From the NCBI GenBank assembly GCA_011391635.1, contig JAABQD010000021.1, positions 1 to 49,640 of the forward strand: 49,640 nt of DNA, read 5' to 3'. Position numbers and translations under genes: made by a program. Source of the stretch: Sulfurimonas sp. Its GTDB lineage: Bacteria; Campylobacterota; Campylobacteria; Campylobacterales; Sulfurimonadaceae. The notes beneath the pieces were generated by a model. It did no database searches. It was not told the origin of the DNA and worked only from the letters and a program-made list of their open reading frames with translations. Shown piece by piece: positions 7,490 to 16,531 of the stretch (within the stretch, counting starts at the first letter, position 1; each line of letters starts with the position of its first letter).

Positions 7490-8747
7490 CCTCTTCTATC
7501 GTCCAAGGCTCATTTGAAGCAGTCACATCCGTAACACTCGAATCAATCACAAAACGATTTCTTCCACTCTCTTTTGCTTTATAGAGCATCTTATCGGCAT
7601 GTGAAATCAACATATCCTCATCCAGAGCATCATCAGCAACACAACAGACAACACCAACGGATATAGTGAGATACTCATGTGCTTTAGAGGCTTTATGCTC
7701 TACTCTTCTTGCTCGTACCGCATCACAGAGTGACTGAGCCAAAATAGCACTATTCTCTTCATCTGTTTGTGTCAGCAAGATACCAAACTCCTCGCCTCCA
7801 AGTCGAAACACAAAATCACTTGGTCGATGGAGTGAATCCCTGAGAGTTTTTGCAACCTCTTTGAGTGCATTATCCCCTTCAATATGTCCATAAGTATCAT
7901 TGTACTGCTTGAAAAAATCGATATCAATCATCATAAATGTTATATAAGAGTGCGTTCGTTTTGCTCGTTTGAGTTCTCTATCATAGACGAGATTAAAATA
8001 TCTTCTATTGTGAAGCGTTGTCAATGAATCTGTGTAAGAGACTGTTTCGAGTTTTTTGTTCGCAGATCTTAATTTTTTTGCCATTGATTCAAGTTCTATT
8101 TGGTCTTTTTGAATACTTGAAAAAACAAGATACAGTATCAATAAAACCGTAATAATTATAAGAAGAAGGACAATCCCTATCTCTATAATTTCTACATCAT
8201 ACCCTTGCAAAAATTTCTTTCTCTCAAATTTTGCAATATCCACTTCATACTTTATCAATTTTTGAATTATTGCATCAATATGTGCAATCTCATTGTGAAT
8301 TGAATTCGTTGAGAGTACACTCAAATCTTTCCCTATTTTTTGTACTTCCAACAAGTTATTAAAGTAATCATTTGTCGTCTTTATCTCTGAAGCGACATAA
8401 GTAACATACTCCATCTCATTATCTCTTTTATAATGATTTTCATAACTTGCCCATATCTTTTCTATCTTTTTGAGCGAAGCATCAATATGTGCAAATGTTT
8501 CACTTGGAGAGAGTTCTAAACCTTTGGCTCTATAAAATGTATTTGCTATATCGCCATGATACAATTGTAATATCTCATTGAGTTCTGTCACAGGAACCAT
8601 AGAGCCAAAGTAGAGTGCATCAATATTTTTTTTCATGGAGTTTACATTCAATGCACCCATGATTCCGATACCAACCAGCCCTAAAGTGATAAGTATAAAA
8701 AGAAAAAACAGTTTGCTTCTCAGCTTTAATGCTTCAATAAATCTCAT
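7479..8747 (-). CDS. Membrane-bound diguanylate cyclase with four-helix sensor
   Basis: This is a 422-residue protein. Residues 12-34 and 189-209 are membrane helices enclosing a periplasmic, all-helical domain (about 35-185) like the four-helix bundle sensors of chemoreceptors. A cytoplasmic coiled coil (about 212-237) leads to a GGDEF domain with YTDSLTTLHNRR, IDIDFFKQYNDTYGH and the active-site variant GGEEF (317-321). An I-site, Arg308-Pro-Ser-Asp311, lies five residues before it, so feedback inhibition by c-di-GMP is expected. The ribosome binding site is GAGAGGGAGAAGA. It is transcribed away from the nap operon, which starts 295 bp upstream. The ligand is unknown. Confidence 0.88.
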   Translation of the reverse strand: MRFIEALKLRSKLFFLFILITLGLVGIGIMGALNVNSMKKNIDALYFGSMVPVTELNEILQLYHGDIANTFYRAKGLELSPSETFAHIDASLKKIEKIWASYENHYKRDNEMEYVTYVASEIKTTNDYFNNLLEVQKIGKDLSVLSTNSIHNEIAHIDAIIQKLIKYEVDIAKFERKKFLQGYDVEIIEIGIVLLLIIITVLLILYLVFSSIQKDQIELESMAKKLRSANKKLETVSYTDSLTTLHNRRYFNLVYDRELKRAKRTHSYITFMMIDIDFFKQYNDTYGHIEGDNALKEVAKTLRDSLHRPSDFVFRLGGEEFGILLTQTDEENSAILAQSLCDAVRARRVEHKASKAHEYLTISVGVVCCVADDALDEDMLISHADKMLYKAKESGRNRFVIDSSVTDVTASNEPWTIEEVSA

Positions 8748-9042
8748 TCTTCTCCCTCTCTAATTACCCTCTAACAAGCATATTTTATGCCATTTTATAC
8801 TTTTTATCTCTTTTTTTAACTCATCTGCACAAAGAGCCTTTTGTAATCATTTTATAAAATTATAAAAACTAATAAAACTTTTCTTATAAATTTGTTCCAA
8901 TAGCCTCATAATTTGATTTATATCAAGAATCTTTCTCTGGCTTAGTGATAGTATTTATCTGTTAATAAAAATCTTAACAGAGCTTGGATTAGGTAAATTC
9001 CGTATTTATTTAATTTTTACAATTTATCATAGAGGAGAATAT
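8748..9042. promoter_or_regulatory. Divergent control region ahead of napA
   Basis: This 295-bp gap separates the minus-strand diguanylate cyclase from napA. It contains the FNR-type box at 8913-8926, a -10-like TAGTAT at 8949-8954, and a perfect inverted repeat CTGTTAA-N8-TTAACAG at 8959-8980. If the box is a class II site centred at -41.5, transcription would start near 8961, giving a leader of about 80 nt. The napA ribosome binding site is AGAGGAGAAT just before 9043. Confidence 0.6.
8913..8926 (+). promoter_or_regulatory. FNR-type operator TTGAT-N4-ATCAA
   Basis: TTGATTTATATCAA is a perfect match to the FNR/CRP-family anaerobic box TTGATnnnnATCAA. Its spacing to the TAGTAT element fits an activator site at about -41.5. 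In Campylobacterota, CRP/FNR relatives of the Nss type control nitrate and nitrosative responses. Which regulator binds here is inference. Confidence 0.75.
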
Positions 9043-11898
9043 ATGTCACTTTCAAGAAGAGAATTTCTTAAAAGTTCAGCAGCGGCTTCCGCAGCGGCAG
9101 CAATGGGTATGACTATACCAGCTACGCTACAAGCTGCAGCAGATACTGCTGAGAGCAACTGGAGATGGGATAAGGCGGCGTGTCGTTTTTGTGGTACTGG
9201 ATGCGGTATCATGATGGCTACAAAAGATGGCAAAATTGTTGCTGTCAAAGGGGACCCTGCGGCACCAGTAAATCGTGGTTTGAACTGTATTAAGGGGTAT
9301 TTTAATGCAAAAATTATGTATGGTGCGGATAGACTCACACAACCACTTCTGAGAATGGGCGAAGATGGGCAGTTTGATAAAAAAGGTAAATTTGCTCCTG
9401 TTTCTTGGAAAAGAGCTTTTGATGAGATGGAAATCCATATCAAAAAAGCACTCAAGTCGGGTGGTCCTGAAGCAGTAGGGGTTTTTGCTTCTGGTCAATA
9501 CACGATTATGGAGGGCTACGCGGCTCAAAAACTGATGAAAGGCGGATTCCGCTCCAATGCACTTGACCCAAATGCACGTCACTGTATGGCATCTGCGGTT
9601 GTTGGATTTTACCAAACTTTTGGAATCGATGAGCCTTCTGGCTGTTATGATGATATTGAACTTACAGATACGATTGTCGCTTGGGGTTCAAACATGGCAG
9701 AGATGCACCCTATTTTGTGGTCGCGTGTTACAGATAGAAAACTCTCCGACCCTGAACGCGTCAAAGTTATCTCGATTCAAACCTACAACCATAGAACCTC
9801 AGACCTTGCGGATGTTGAGATTATCTTCTCTCCAAATACAGACCTTGCTCTGTGGAACTACATTGCACACGAAATCGTTTACAACCACCCTGAGTCTATC
9901 GATTGGGATTTCGTGAAAAAACATATCGTTTTTGCGGCTTCACCTGTCAATATCGGCTATGGTATGCGTAAAGCGGGTGAAAAATCTCTTACTCCTGTCA
10001 ATCCTGATGGAAGTGCTGGAAAATACAGTGCAAAAGAGATGCAGATTATCAACAAAGAGATGAGCAAAGTAGTCTCAGCAAAAGAAGCACCAGCCCTTAA
10101 ACCTTATGGGTACAAAGAGGGCGATGTGATGACAAACAAAGATGCACCGCTCAATAACCTTGCACACTGGGAAATCTCGTTTGATGAGTACAAAAAATTC
10201 TTAGAGCCTTATACACTCGACTATGTTGCAACTATCTCTAAAGGAAATCCTGATGAAGATATCAACGAATTTAAGAAAAAACTCCAAACTTTAGCAGATT
10301 TATATATCGAAAAAGGGAGAAAAGTTGTCTCTTTCTGGACGATGGGTATGAACCAACATACGCGTGGAACTTGGGTCAATACACTTGCGTACAATGTTCA
10401 CTTTTTACTCAACAAACAAGCTAAACCAGGAGATGGTGCATTTAGTTTGACAGGTCAGCCTTCGGCATGTGGAACGGCAAGAGAAGTAGGAACATTCTGT
10501 CACCGTTTGCCGGCAGATATGATGGTGGAGAATCCAAAACATAGAGAAATCACAGAAAACAGATGGAAAATTCCAAAAACAACTTTAAATCCTGTTGGCA
10601 ATCAACACATTATGAAAATCCACAGAGATATCGAAGATGGATTTATGAAGTTTGCATGGGTCAATGTATGTAACCCATACCAAGATACAGCAAGTGCAGA
10701 ACATTGGATTAAAGCAGCAAGAGAGATGGATAACTTCATCGTCACTTCGGATGGCTATCCAGGAATATCTGCAAAAGTCTCCGACCTTATCTTACCATCA
10801 GCGATGATTTATGAGAAATGGGGCGGATATGGAAATGCCGAACGCAGAACACAACTCTGGAGACAACAAGTGCTTCCAGTAGGCGATGCAATGAGTGATA
10901 CTTGGCAATGGGTCGAGCTTTCAAAAAGATTTACTGTTAAAGATGTATGGGGTGAACAACCGCTTCGTGGTAAAAATGAGGATGGCACACCTAAAAAACT
11001 TCCTAGCGTCATAGACCAAGCAAAAGCAATGGGTTATACAGAAGATACAACGATGTATGAGATTCTCTTTGCAAACAAAGAGGCACAATCGTATAAAGTA
11101 GATTTAAACTCTTTCCCTCAACAAGGCTATGACAACTCAGAAGTGATTGGCGATAGCAGAAATGTAGAAGGCTCCGATGGAAAAGTTTTCAAAGGGTATG
11201 GATTTATGATTCACGAGTACCTTTTTGAAGAGTATGCATCTTTTGGACGCGGACATGGGCATGACTTAGCTGACTTTACAACCTATCACAAAGTGCGTGG
11301 ACTTAAATGGCCAGTTGTTGATGGCAAAGAGACACAGTGGAGATTCAACGTAAAATATGACCCATACGCGGCTAAAGAGACAAAAGAGAGTGGAAACTCT
11401 CATGCATTCTATGGTGTCTTAGCAAAAGAGCTTATGCAAGGCGATTTGATGGGCGTAAAAGATAAAACAAAAATAGCTCTCAAAAACAAAGCCAAAATTT
11501 TTGCCCGTCCTTACATGGATCCACCAGAGATGCCAGATGCTGAGTATCCGACATGGTTATCTACAGGGCGTGTGCTTGAGCATTGGCACTCAGGCACAAT
11601 GACAATGCGTGTTCCTGAACTCTACCGTGCAGTTCCTGAAGCTCTTTGTTATATGCACCCAAAAGATGCAGATACATTTGGTGTCAAACAAGGCGAACTC
11701 TGCTGGGTTGAATCGCGTCGTGGCAAAGTAAAAGCCAGAGTTGAGACGCGTGGAAGAAACCAGCCATCGCGTGGGCTTGTATTTGTTCCATGGTTTGATG
11801 AAAAAGTTTTTATCAACAAAGTATGTCTTGATGCAACTTGTCCTCAGTCCAAACAGACTGACTTCAAAAAATGTGCTGTCAAAGTCTATAAAGCGTAA
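9043..11898 (+). CDS. napA: Periplasmic nitrate reductase catalytic subunit NapA
   Basis: This is a 951-residue molybdoenzyme that reduces nitrate to nitrite in the periplasm. A twin-arginine signal is present (SRREFLK at 4-10, then an Ala-rich hydrophobic stretch to about 33). The [4Fe-4S] cluster ligands are Cys47, Cys50, Cys54 and Cys82 (CRFCGTGC...NCIKG). The Mo ligand is Cys181 (NARHCMAS). The bis-MGD binding domains and the C-terminal [12 protein letters not shown] and WFDE segments are all in place. Its length is in the range of the longer Campylobacterota NapA proteins. It is the first gene of napAGHBFLD. No napC is in the operon, as expected for this lineage, where NapGH passes electrons from menaquinol. 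Confidence 0.98.
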   Translation: MSLSRREFLKSSAAASAAAAMGMTIPATLQAAADTAESNWRWDKAACRFCGTGCGIMMATKDGKIVAVKGDPAAPVNRGLNCIKGYFNAKIMYGADRLTQPLLRMGEDGQFDKKGKFAPVSWKRAFDEMEIHIKKALKSGGPEAVGVFASGQYTIMEGYAAQKLMKGGFRSNALDPNARHCMASAVVGFYQTFGIDEPSGCYDDIELTDTIVAWGSNMAEMHPILWSRVTDRKLSDPERVKVISIQTYNHRTSDLADVEIIFSPNTDLALWNYIAHEIVYNHPESIDWDFVKKHIVFAASPVNIGYGMRKAGEKSLTPVNPDGSAGKYSAKEMQIINKEMSKVVSAKEAPALKPYGYKEGDVMTNKDAPLNNLAHWEISFDEYKKFLEPYTLDYVATISKGNPDEDINEFKKKLQTLADLYIEKGRKVVSFWTMGMNQHTRGTWVNTLAYNVHFLLNKQAKPGDGAFSLTGQPSACGTAREVGTFCHRLPADMMVENPKHREITENRWKIPKTTLNPVGNQHIMKIHRDIEDGFMKFAWVNVCNPYQDTASAEHWIKAAREMDNFIVTSDGYPGISAKVSDLILPSAMIYEKWGGYGNAERRTQLWRQQVLPVGDAMSDTWQWVELSKRFTVKDVWGEQPLRGKNEDGTPKKLPSVIDQAKAMGYTEDTTMYEILFANKEAQSYKVDLNSFPQQGYDNSEVIGDSRNVEGSDGKVFKGYGFMIHEYLFEEYASFGRGHGHDLADFTTYHKVRGLKWPVVDGKETQWRFNVKYDPYAAKETKESGNSHAFYGVLAKELMQGDLMGVKDKTKIALKNKAKIFARPYMDPPEMPDAEYPTWLSTGRVLEHWHSGTMTMRVPELYRAVPEALCYMHPKDADTFGVKQGELCWVESRRGKVKARVETRGRNQPSRGLVFVPWFDEKVFINKVCLDATCPQSKQTDFKKCAVKVYKA

Positions 11899-11922
11899 AA
11901 AATTAACGATAAAGAAAATATC

Positions 11923-12720
11923 TTGAACGAGACAAAAAGAGAACCTATCAGCGATAGAAGAAAATTTATACTCAACATGGCAAGAGGCGTAGGTCTCGCA
12001 ACTATGGGTGGATTTGTGTGGAGTGCACATGTGAATGAAGCAAAGGCTTCATCACTTCTCCTGCGTCCTCCTGGTGCTATAAAAGAGAGTGATTTCCTCA
12101 AAACATGCATCAAGTGTGGATTGTGTGTTGTGGCATGTCCATACAACACGCTTTTTTTAGCAAAAGCAGGAGAGAACAAACCTATAGGAACGCCCTACTT
12201 TACACCTAGGGAGATGCCTTGTTATATGTGTCCAACTATTCCTTGTGTTCCTGTTTGTCCAACAGGTGCCTTGGATGAAGAGAGCCTTCTTACAAACCAA
12301 AAGCTCGATATCAATCGTGCAGATATGGGAGTGGCTATAGTTGATAGTAACAGCTGTATAGCATTTTGGGGTATTCAGTGTGATGCGTGTTACAGAGCAT
12401 GTCCTCTTTTGGGCAAAGCGATAACGATTGAATACTCAAAAAATGAGAGAACCGGTAAACATGCCTATCTCAAACCAGTGGTGCAAATAGATAGCTGTAC
12501 AGGATGTGGCATGTGCGAAAAAGCGTGTGTCACTGAAAAAGCAGCGATATTTGTGCTTCCAAGAGAGGTAGCCCTAGGTCGTGCTGGAGATCACTATATC
12601 AAAGGCTGGGACAAAGAGGATGAGAAACGAGTAAAAAATGCGACATCTAAAACAACCACCACAGAGATAAGCAAAAAATCTGCGGTGGATTCGCTCAATG
12701 ATACCAAGGAGCTTTACTGA
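11923..12720 (+). CDS. napG: Ferredoxin-type quinol dehydrogenase subunit NapG
   Basis: This is a 265-residue protein starting with TTG at 11923. No ATG fits, and the following DRRKFILNMARGVGLATMGG is a twin-arginine signal at the expected place. Four cysteine clusters for [4Fe-4S] centres follow: CIKCGLCVVACP, CYMCP..PCVPVCP, CIAF...CDACYRACP and CTGCGMCEKACV. NapG sits on the periplasmic side and, with the membrane protein NapH, carries electrons from menaquinol toward NapB and NapA. The upstream ribosome binding site is weak (AAAGAAAA), so with a TTG start the translation rate may be low. Its stop shares one base with the napH start. Confidence 0.95.
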   Translation: MNETKREPISDRRKFILNMARGVGLATMGGFVWSAHVNEAKASSLLLRPPGAIKESDFLKTCIKCGLCVVACPYNTLFLAKAGENKPIGTPYFTPREMPCYMCPTIPCVPVCPTGALDEESLLTNQKLDINRADMGVAIVDSNSCIAFWGIQCDACYRACPLLGKAITIEYSKNERTGKHAYLKPVVQIDSCTGCGMCEKACVTEKAAIFVLPREVALGRAGDHYIKGWDKEDEKRVKNATSKTTTTEISKKSAVDSLNDTKELY

Positions 12721-13535
12721 TGATGACGCTATGGAAGAATTACAGATATCTCCTTCTGAGACGCATCACGCAGATAGGTTTGATGTTTCTCTATTTTGGA
12801 GCGAATGTTTGGGGTTGGAATATTTTGGTAGGCAATTTAAGCTCCTCCAAAATATTTGGTCTCATTCCTATGAGTGACCCTTATGCAACGCTTCAGATGT
12901 TTTTTGCTGGTGCTGTTTTATCAGCTGATTTGCTTCTAGGTGTGGCTATTGCAACACTCTTTTATCTTGTCGTTGGTGGTCGTGCTTTTTGTAGTTGGGT
13001 TTGTCCTATAAATCTCATCACAGACACGGCAGGGTATGTACGAAGAAAAGTTGGAATTGACCGTTCACAAGGCTTTAGACAACCAGCATCGAGACAATTG
13101 CGATACTGGGTTTTGGCTATGAGTTTAGTCATCTCTACGCTTATGGGTGTCGCTGCTTTTGAGTTTATATCACCTGTTTCTATGGTTTATAGAGGGATTG
13201 CTTTTGGTTTAGGTTTTGGCTGGGCTGCGATGCTCGTCATCTTTTTGTTTGATCTCTTTGTTTTAAAAGATGGATGGTGTGGGCATGTGTGTCCACTTGG
13301 TGGATTTTATTCACTTCTTGGAAGTTTTAGCCTCCTAAGAGTGTTGTACAATCAAGAGAAGTGTACTTTATGTATGAAATGTAAAACTGTTTGTCCTGAA
13401 CATCAGGTGCTGCACATGATAGGCAAAGAGAGTTTGTCTGTCACATCTGGCGAGTGTACAAACTGTGCAAGATGTATTGAAGTATGCGAAGATGATGCTT
13501 TGGGATTTTCAATCAGAAAATTAGTAAAAAGATAA
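12720..13535 (+). CDS. napH: Membrane quinol dehydrogenase subunit NapH
   Basis: This is a 271-residue membrane protein with four or five helices (about 14-34, 60-85, 122-145, 155-180). Two Cys-X3-Cys-Pro motifs at helix ends, CSWVCP and CGHVCP, are the hallmark of NapH, and two C-terminal [4Fe-4S] clusters (CTLCMKCKTVCP, CTNCARCIEVCE) lie on the cytoplasmic side. Together with NapG it oxidises menaquinol. The start ATGATG overlaps the napG stop. It is followed by a 103-bp hairpin-rich gap before napB, the only sizeable gap inside the operon. Confidence 0.96.
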   Translation: MMTLWKNYRYLLLRRITQIGLMFLYFGANVWGWNILVGNLSSSKIFGLIPMSDPYATLQMFFAGAVLSADLLLGVAIATLFYLVVGGRAFCSWVCPINLITDTAGYVRRKVGIDRSQGFRQPASRQLRYWVLAMSLVISTLMGVAAFEFISPVSMVYRGIAFGLGFGWAAMLVIFLFDLFVLKDGWCGHVCPLGGFYSLLGSFSLLRVLYNQEKCTLCMKCKTVCPEHQVLHMIGKESLSVTSGECTNCARCIEVCEDDALGFSIRKLVKR

Positions 13536-13638
13536 ACTTCTTGCTTCAAAGAAGCAAGCTTTAGTCGCCATAGCGGCGTGAGCGTAGCTAAACGGACGCG
13601 TTCGTTTAGCGTTTAAAATAAATAAAAAGGGGAGTACA
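13536..13638. other. Hairpin cluster between napH and napB
   Basis: Three inverted repeats follow one another. CTTGCTTC-AAA-GAAGCAAG is at 13540-13558. A short CGCC-ATAG-CGGCG is near 13566-13578. GCTAAACG-N8-CGTTTAGC is at 13587-13610. No U-run follows the last stem directly, so a mere terminator is less likely than a processing, stability or attenuation element. The napB ribosome binding site AAAAGGGGAG lies just after. The stretch is GC-rich compared with its surroundings. Confidence 0.6.
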
Positions 13639-14271
13639 ATGAAATTAGCAAATACAATTATAATTGGTTTGGCAACTGCAACACTATTGATTCTGGGATG
13701 TAGTGCAAAACCTAGCGTGAGTGAAGAGTCACTTGGACTTAGAAAGAGTGATCTTTATACAGAAAGCAATGCAACGCGTGGTGACCAAACAAAATATGGC
13801 ACAAGTGTGGCAGGAAGCGGACACAAAATCCCAAGAGCCTTCCAAGATGCTCCACCTATGATTCCACATGATACAGAGGGAATGTTACCAATTACAATCG
13901 ATAACAATCAGTGTGTAAGTTGCCACATGCCAGAAGTTGCAAGTTCTATGGGTGCAACGCCTGTTCCAGCTTCGCATTTGACCAATTTCAGACCAGTGAC
14001 TGCACTGAGCAAAGATGGTCAATTGACGGCGAATGGTGCAGTTGTCACCAACACTTCTTCTGAAAAACAGGAGGATATCTCTATCAAATCTACAGATGGA
14101 AAACTCTCCAATGCAAGATTTAACTGTTCGGCATGTCACGCTCCTCAATCTGAGGGAATTGCAGTTGAAAACAACTTCAAACCTGTCTTTACAAGCAAAG
14201 ATGGTGCGAACAAATCGAGTTGGAATGGTGCAAAAATGCTCGAAGGCTTAAATACAGCAGAGGGCAAATAA
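13639..14271 (+). CDS. napB: Diheme cytochrome c NapB
   Basis: This is a 210-residue protein with two CxxCH heme sites, CVSCH (92-96) and CSACH (163-167), the small electron-transfer subunit that feeds NapA. Likely distal ligands are His77 (IPHD) and His113. The N-terminus is a signal peptide ending ILGC (Cys21), so it may be a lipoprotein rather than a freely soluble periplasmic protein. That is not typical of enterobacterial NapB, and the reading rests on the lipobox alone. It is longer than the usual 150-170 residues, mostly through the insert of about 50 residues between the two hemes. Confidence 0.93.
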   Translation: MKLANTIIIGLATATLLILGCSAKPSVSEESLGLRKSDLYTESNATRGDQTKYGTSVAGSGHKIPRAFQDAPPMIPHDTEGMLPITIDNNQCVSCHMPEVASSMGATPVPASHLTNFRPVTALSKDGQLTANGAVVTNTSSEKQEDISIKSTDGKLSNARFNCSACHAPQSEGIAVENNFKPVFTSKDGANKSSWNGAKMLEGLNTAEGK

Positions 14272-14274
14272 GAG

Positions 14275-14757
14275 ATGCAAAGAAGAGAGCTTTTTAGCTT
14301 TCTCTCTTCGCCACTCAAACAAGAGAGCCAGAGCTATGTTCGACCGCCCTATTTTAGTGATATAAATGCATTTGATACAGAGTGCCGAAAATGCGAAGGT
14401 AAATGTGCCACTTTGTGCCAAGAACAGATTATAGTTATCCAGAGCGATCAAACACCCTCTCTTGATTTTTCCAAAAGTGGATGCACCTACTGTGATGCAT
14501 GTGCTCTGGCATGTGATTTTGGGGTTTTAAAACTAGAAGATAAAAGAGTGATACACGCAGATGTCACTATCAATCAGACAACATGTCTGAGTTGGCTGGG
14601 TGTGATGTGTTTTTCTTGCAAAGACCCATGTTTGGAAAATGCCATAAATTTTCAGGCGATGTTTATGCCAACGATAGATAACCAAAAATGCACGGCATGT
14701 GGATTTTGCATCAGTAGATGCCCCACTCTAGCAATCGATATAAAGGGTAAGAGATGA
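14275..14757 (+). CDS. napF: Ferredoxin-type maturation protein NapF
   Basis: This is a 160-residue cytoplasmic iron-sulfur protein. It has an MQRRELFSFL start, then cysteine groups CRKCEGKCATLC, CTYCDACALACD, CLSWLGVMCFSCKDPC and CTACGFCISRCP, enough for up to four [4Fe-4S] centres. NapF is thought to help insert iron-sulfur centres into NapA before export. There is no signal peptide. It starts 3 bp after napB and overlaps napL by 4 bp (ATGA). The segment coding CTACGF holds one core copy of the recurrent word (14694-14703). Confidence 0.92.
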   Translation: MQRRELFSFLSSPLKQESQSYVRPPYFSDINAFDTECRKCEGKCATLCQEQIIVIQSDQTPSLDFSKSGCTYCDACALACDFGVLKLEDKRVIHADVTINQTTCLSWLGVMCFSCKDPCLENAINFQAMFMPTIDNQKCTACGFCISRCPTLAIDIKGKR

Positions 14758-15701
14758 TAAAATATATACTCTTTTTTTGGATTTTCGGCTCATTTATGAG
14801 TGCGAATACACTTCCACATGCCAAGCTCCAAGCGAGTGGTGGTGTGGTTGATATGGTACTTGATAAAGAGAAGCTCTATAGTGCAACAAATGCGAGTTGT
14901 GTGGATATTTTTGATATGAAAACAAAAAACCTCACCTCTAAAATCGAAGTAGAAAAAATAAGTGACTTTATGGGCGATATCATCGATTCCAAAGTCTATT
15001 CTGTCGATGTGCTTCATGAAAAAGTACTACTTCTCTCTCAAGCAGAAAAAGGATTCAGCCGCGTCCATATCCACATGCCAAAAGGAATGGAACTTCTCAT
15101 AGGAGCGAGTGAAAAACAAGCCATCAGCAAAGCAAAATTTTTGGATGAAAACACCATCCTTTTGGCACTTCTTGGCAATGAACTTATCTCCTACGATATC
15201 AAAAATAAAAAACAGAATTGGAAAATCCAAGTTTCCCAATCCAAATTTTCCAGTTTTGCTTTGAATGAAATAAAATCAGAGGTTGTCGTCGCGGATGAGA
15301 GTGGCGATTTGAAACTCTACAAAACTTCCAATGGCTCTTTGATTAAAACATTCAAAGGACAAAATCTCGATAATGTGTTTCAAGTTGCCTACAAAAATGG
15401 ACTCATCGCAACAGCTGGACAAGATAGAAGAGTAGTGATTTACAATGCAAAATCAGGCGATGCATACTACAAAATCGCCTCTTTTTTGGTCTATAGTGTC
15501 GCTCTCTCGCCGAGTGCAAAAGTCGTCGCCCACTCCAATGGGGAAAACAACAATGTCACACTCTTTGACACAACGACAAAAGTAGAAATAGGGACATTTA
15601 CTGGGAATAAAATGACTATTTCCAACATACTTTTTCTAAGTGAAAATGAGTTTTTAGTCTCGAGTGATGACAACAAAATAAATCTCTATAAAATCAAATA
15701 A
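14754..15701 (+). CDS. napL: NapL, exported WD40-like propeller protein
   Basis: This is a 315-residue protein with an N-terminal signal peptide (about residues 1-19, MIKYILFFWIFGSFMSANT). After it come repeated beta-blade segments (YSVDVLHEKVLLLS, LISYDIKNKKQNWKI, DLKLYKTSNGSLIKTFKG, VVIYNAKSGDAYYKI, NVTLFDTTTKVEIGTFTG), consistent with a WD40/YVTN-type propeller. NapL is found in the nap operons of Campylobacterota and is needed for full nitrate reductase activity in some, but its molecular role is not known. It overlaps napF by 4 bp and precedes napD by 10 bp. It carries two copies of the recurrent word (14812-14824 and the core at 15070-15079). Confidence 0.88.
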   Translation: MIKYILFFWIFGSFMSANTLPHAKLQASGGVVDMVLDKEKLYSATNASCVDIFDMKTKNLTSKIEVEKISDFMGDIIDSKVYSVDVLHEKVLLLSQAEKGFSRVHIHMPKGMELLIGASEKQAISKAKFLDENTILLALLGNELISYDIKNKKQNWKIQVSQSKFSSFALNEIKSEVVVADESGDLKLYKTSNGSLIKTFKGQNLDNVFQVAYKNGLIATAGQDRRVVIYNAKSGDAYYKIASFLVYSVALSPSAKVVAHSNGENNNVTLFDTTTKVEIGTFTGNKMTISNILFLSENEFLVSSDDNKINLYKIK

Positions 15702-15711
15702 GGAATACAAA

Positions 15712-16104
15712 ATGAATATCTCAAGCATCGTCGTACAAACACTTCCAAAATATATAGACGAAGTCGTGCAAAATCTCAAAGCGTGTGAAGCGTGTGATTA
15801 CCACATGCACGATGAAAAGGGTCGCATTATTATCACTATCGAAGGCAATGGAGTGAGTGAGGAGCTAGAAAAACTCAAAATCGTAGAAGCAATTCCTCAT
15901 GTCATCTCTGCGGATATGCAGATGGCGTACAGTGAAGATGAGCTAGACGAACACATGGAGGTCATTAATAACTCTGATGTTGTCCCGAAATTTCTCAATG
16001 ACGATAGTATAAGTGCCAAGGATATTGTCTATAACGGAGATTTGAAGAAAAAGGATTTAGAAGGGTTTGCTCAGTCGTTTAAAACTTCAGGCGATAAAGC
16101 GTAG
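15712..16104 (+). CDS. napD: NapD, NapA signal-peptide chaperone
   Basis: This is a 130-residue cytoplasmic protein. The first 80 residues match NapD: MNISSIVVQTLP at the start, GRIIITIEG in the middle and IPHVISADMQMAYSEDE at the end, a ferredoxin-like fold that binds the NapA twin-arginine signal until cofactor loading is finished. The C-terminal tail of about 50 residues (acidic, then Lys-rich) goes beyond the short enterobacterial form. It is the last gene of the nap operon, and the stop is followed 5 bp later by a strong hairpin. Confidence 0.92.
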   Translation: MNISSIVVQTLPKYIDEVVQNLKACEACDYHMHDEKGRIIITIEGNGVSEELEKLKIVEAIPHVISADMQMAYSEDELDEHMEVINNSDVVPKFLNDDSISAKDIVYNGDLKKKDLEGFAQSFKTSGDKA

Positions 16105-16109
16105 TCATC

Positions 16110-16138
16110 TTGGCATGTGTAAAGTTTCCACATGCCAA
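16110..16138. terminator. Bidirectional hairpin built from two inverted recurrent words
   Basis: TTGGCATGTG (16110-16119) pairs with CACATGCCAA (16129-16138) to give a 10-bp stem with a nine-base loop. An A-run follows on the plus strand, which is a T-run for minus-strand transcription. It sits in the 49-bp gap between the convergent napD and ridA stops, so it can end both transcripts. The right arm is an exact 13-base copy of the recurrent word; the left arm is a near copy. Confidence 0.8.
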
Positions 16139-16153
16139 AAAGAGAAAAAACTT

Positions 16154-16528
16154 TTATTTTACAATTGCGATTGCGTCAATCTCAACCAAAGCATTGCGTG
16201 GGAGCGTTTTTACCGCTACAGTCGAACGAGCTGGTTTGTGTGTGCCAAAAGCCTCTGCATAAATCTCATTCACAGCAGCAAAATCACCCATATCTGCCAA
16301 AAATATCGTCGTTTTAATGACATCTCCTAGAGAGCTTCCCGCCTCTTCTAAAACTGCTGTTAAGTTTTTCAGCACCTGTTTTGTTTGAATCACGACATCG
16401 CCATCGAGCATTTCGCCCTCTGGTGTGAGTGCAATTTGTCCTGAAGTATAAACCATGCCATTTGCTACAACTGCTTGAGAGTATGGTCCTATTGCTGAGG
16501 GTGCTTTATTTGTTTGTACGAATTTCAT
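16154..16528 (-). CDS. ridA: RidA/YjgF reactive imine deaminase
   Basis: This is a 124-residue protein with the full RidA pattern: [23 protein letters not shown] near the start, [27 protein letters not shown] in the middle and the active-site Arg in KPARSTVAV, then [14 protein letters not shown]. RidA enzymes hydrolyse reactive enamines and imines made by PLP-dependent dehydratases and protect PLP enzymes. It is the last gene of a four-gene minus-strand operon, 3 bp after the thioredoxin-like gene. Confidence 0.94.
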   Translation of the reverse strand: MKFVQTNKAPSAIGPYSQAVVANGMVYTSGQIALTPEGEMLDGDVVIQTKQVLKNLTAVLEEAGSSLGDVIKTTIFLADMGDFAAVNEIYAEAFGTHKPARSTVAVKTLPRNALVEIDAIAIVK

Positions 16529-16531
16529 CTT

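Noticed and set aside
9027..9615. Antisense frames over the start of napA
   Set aside because: They are shadows of the napA codons without start signals.
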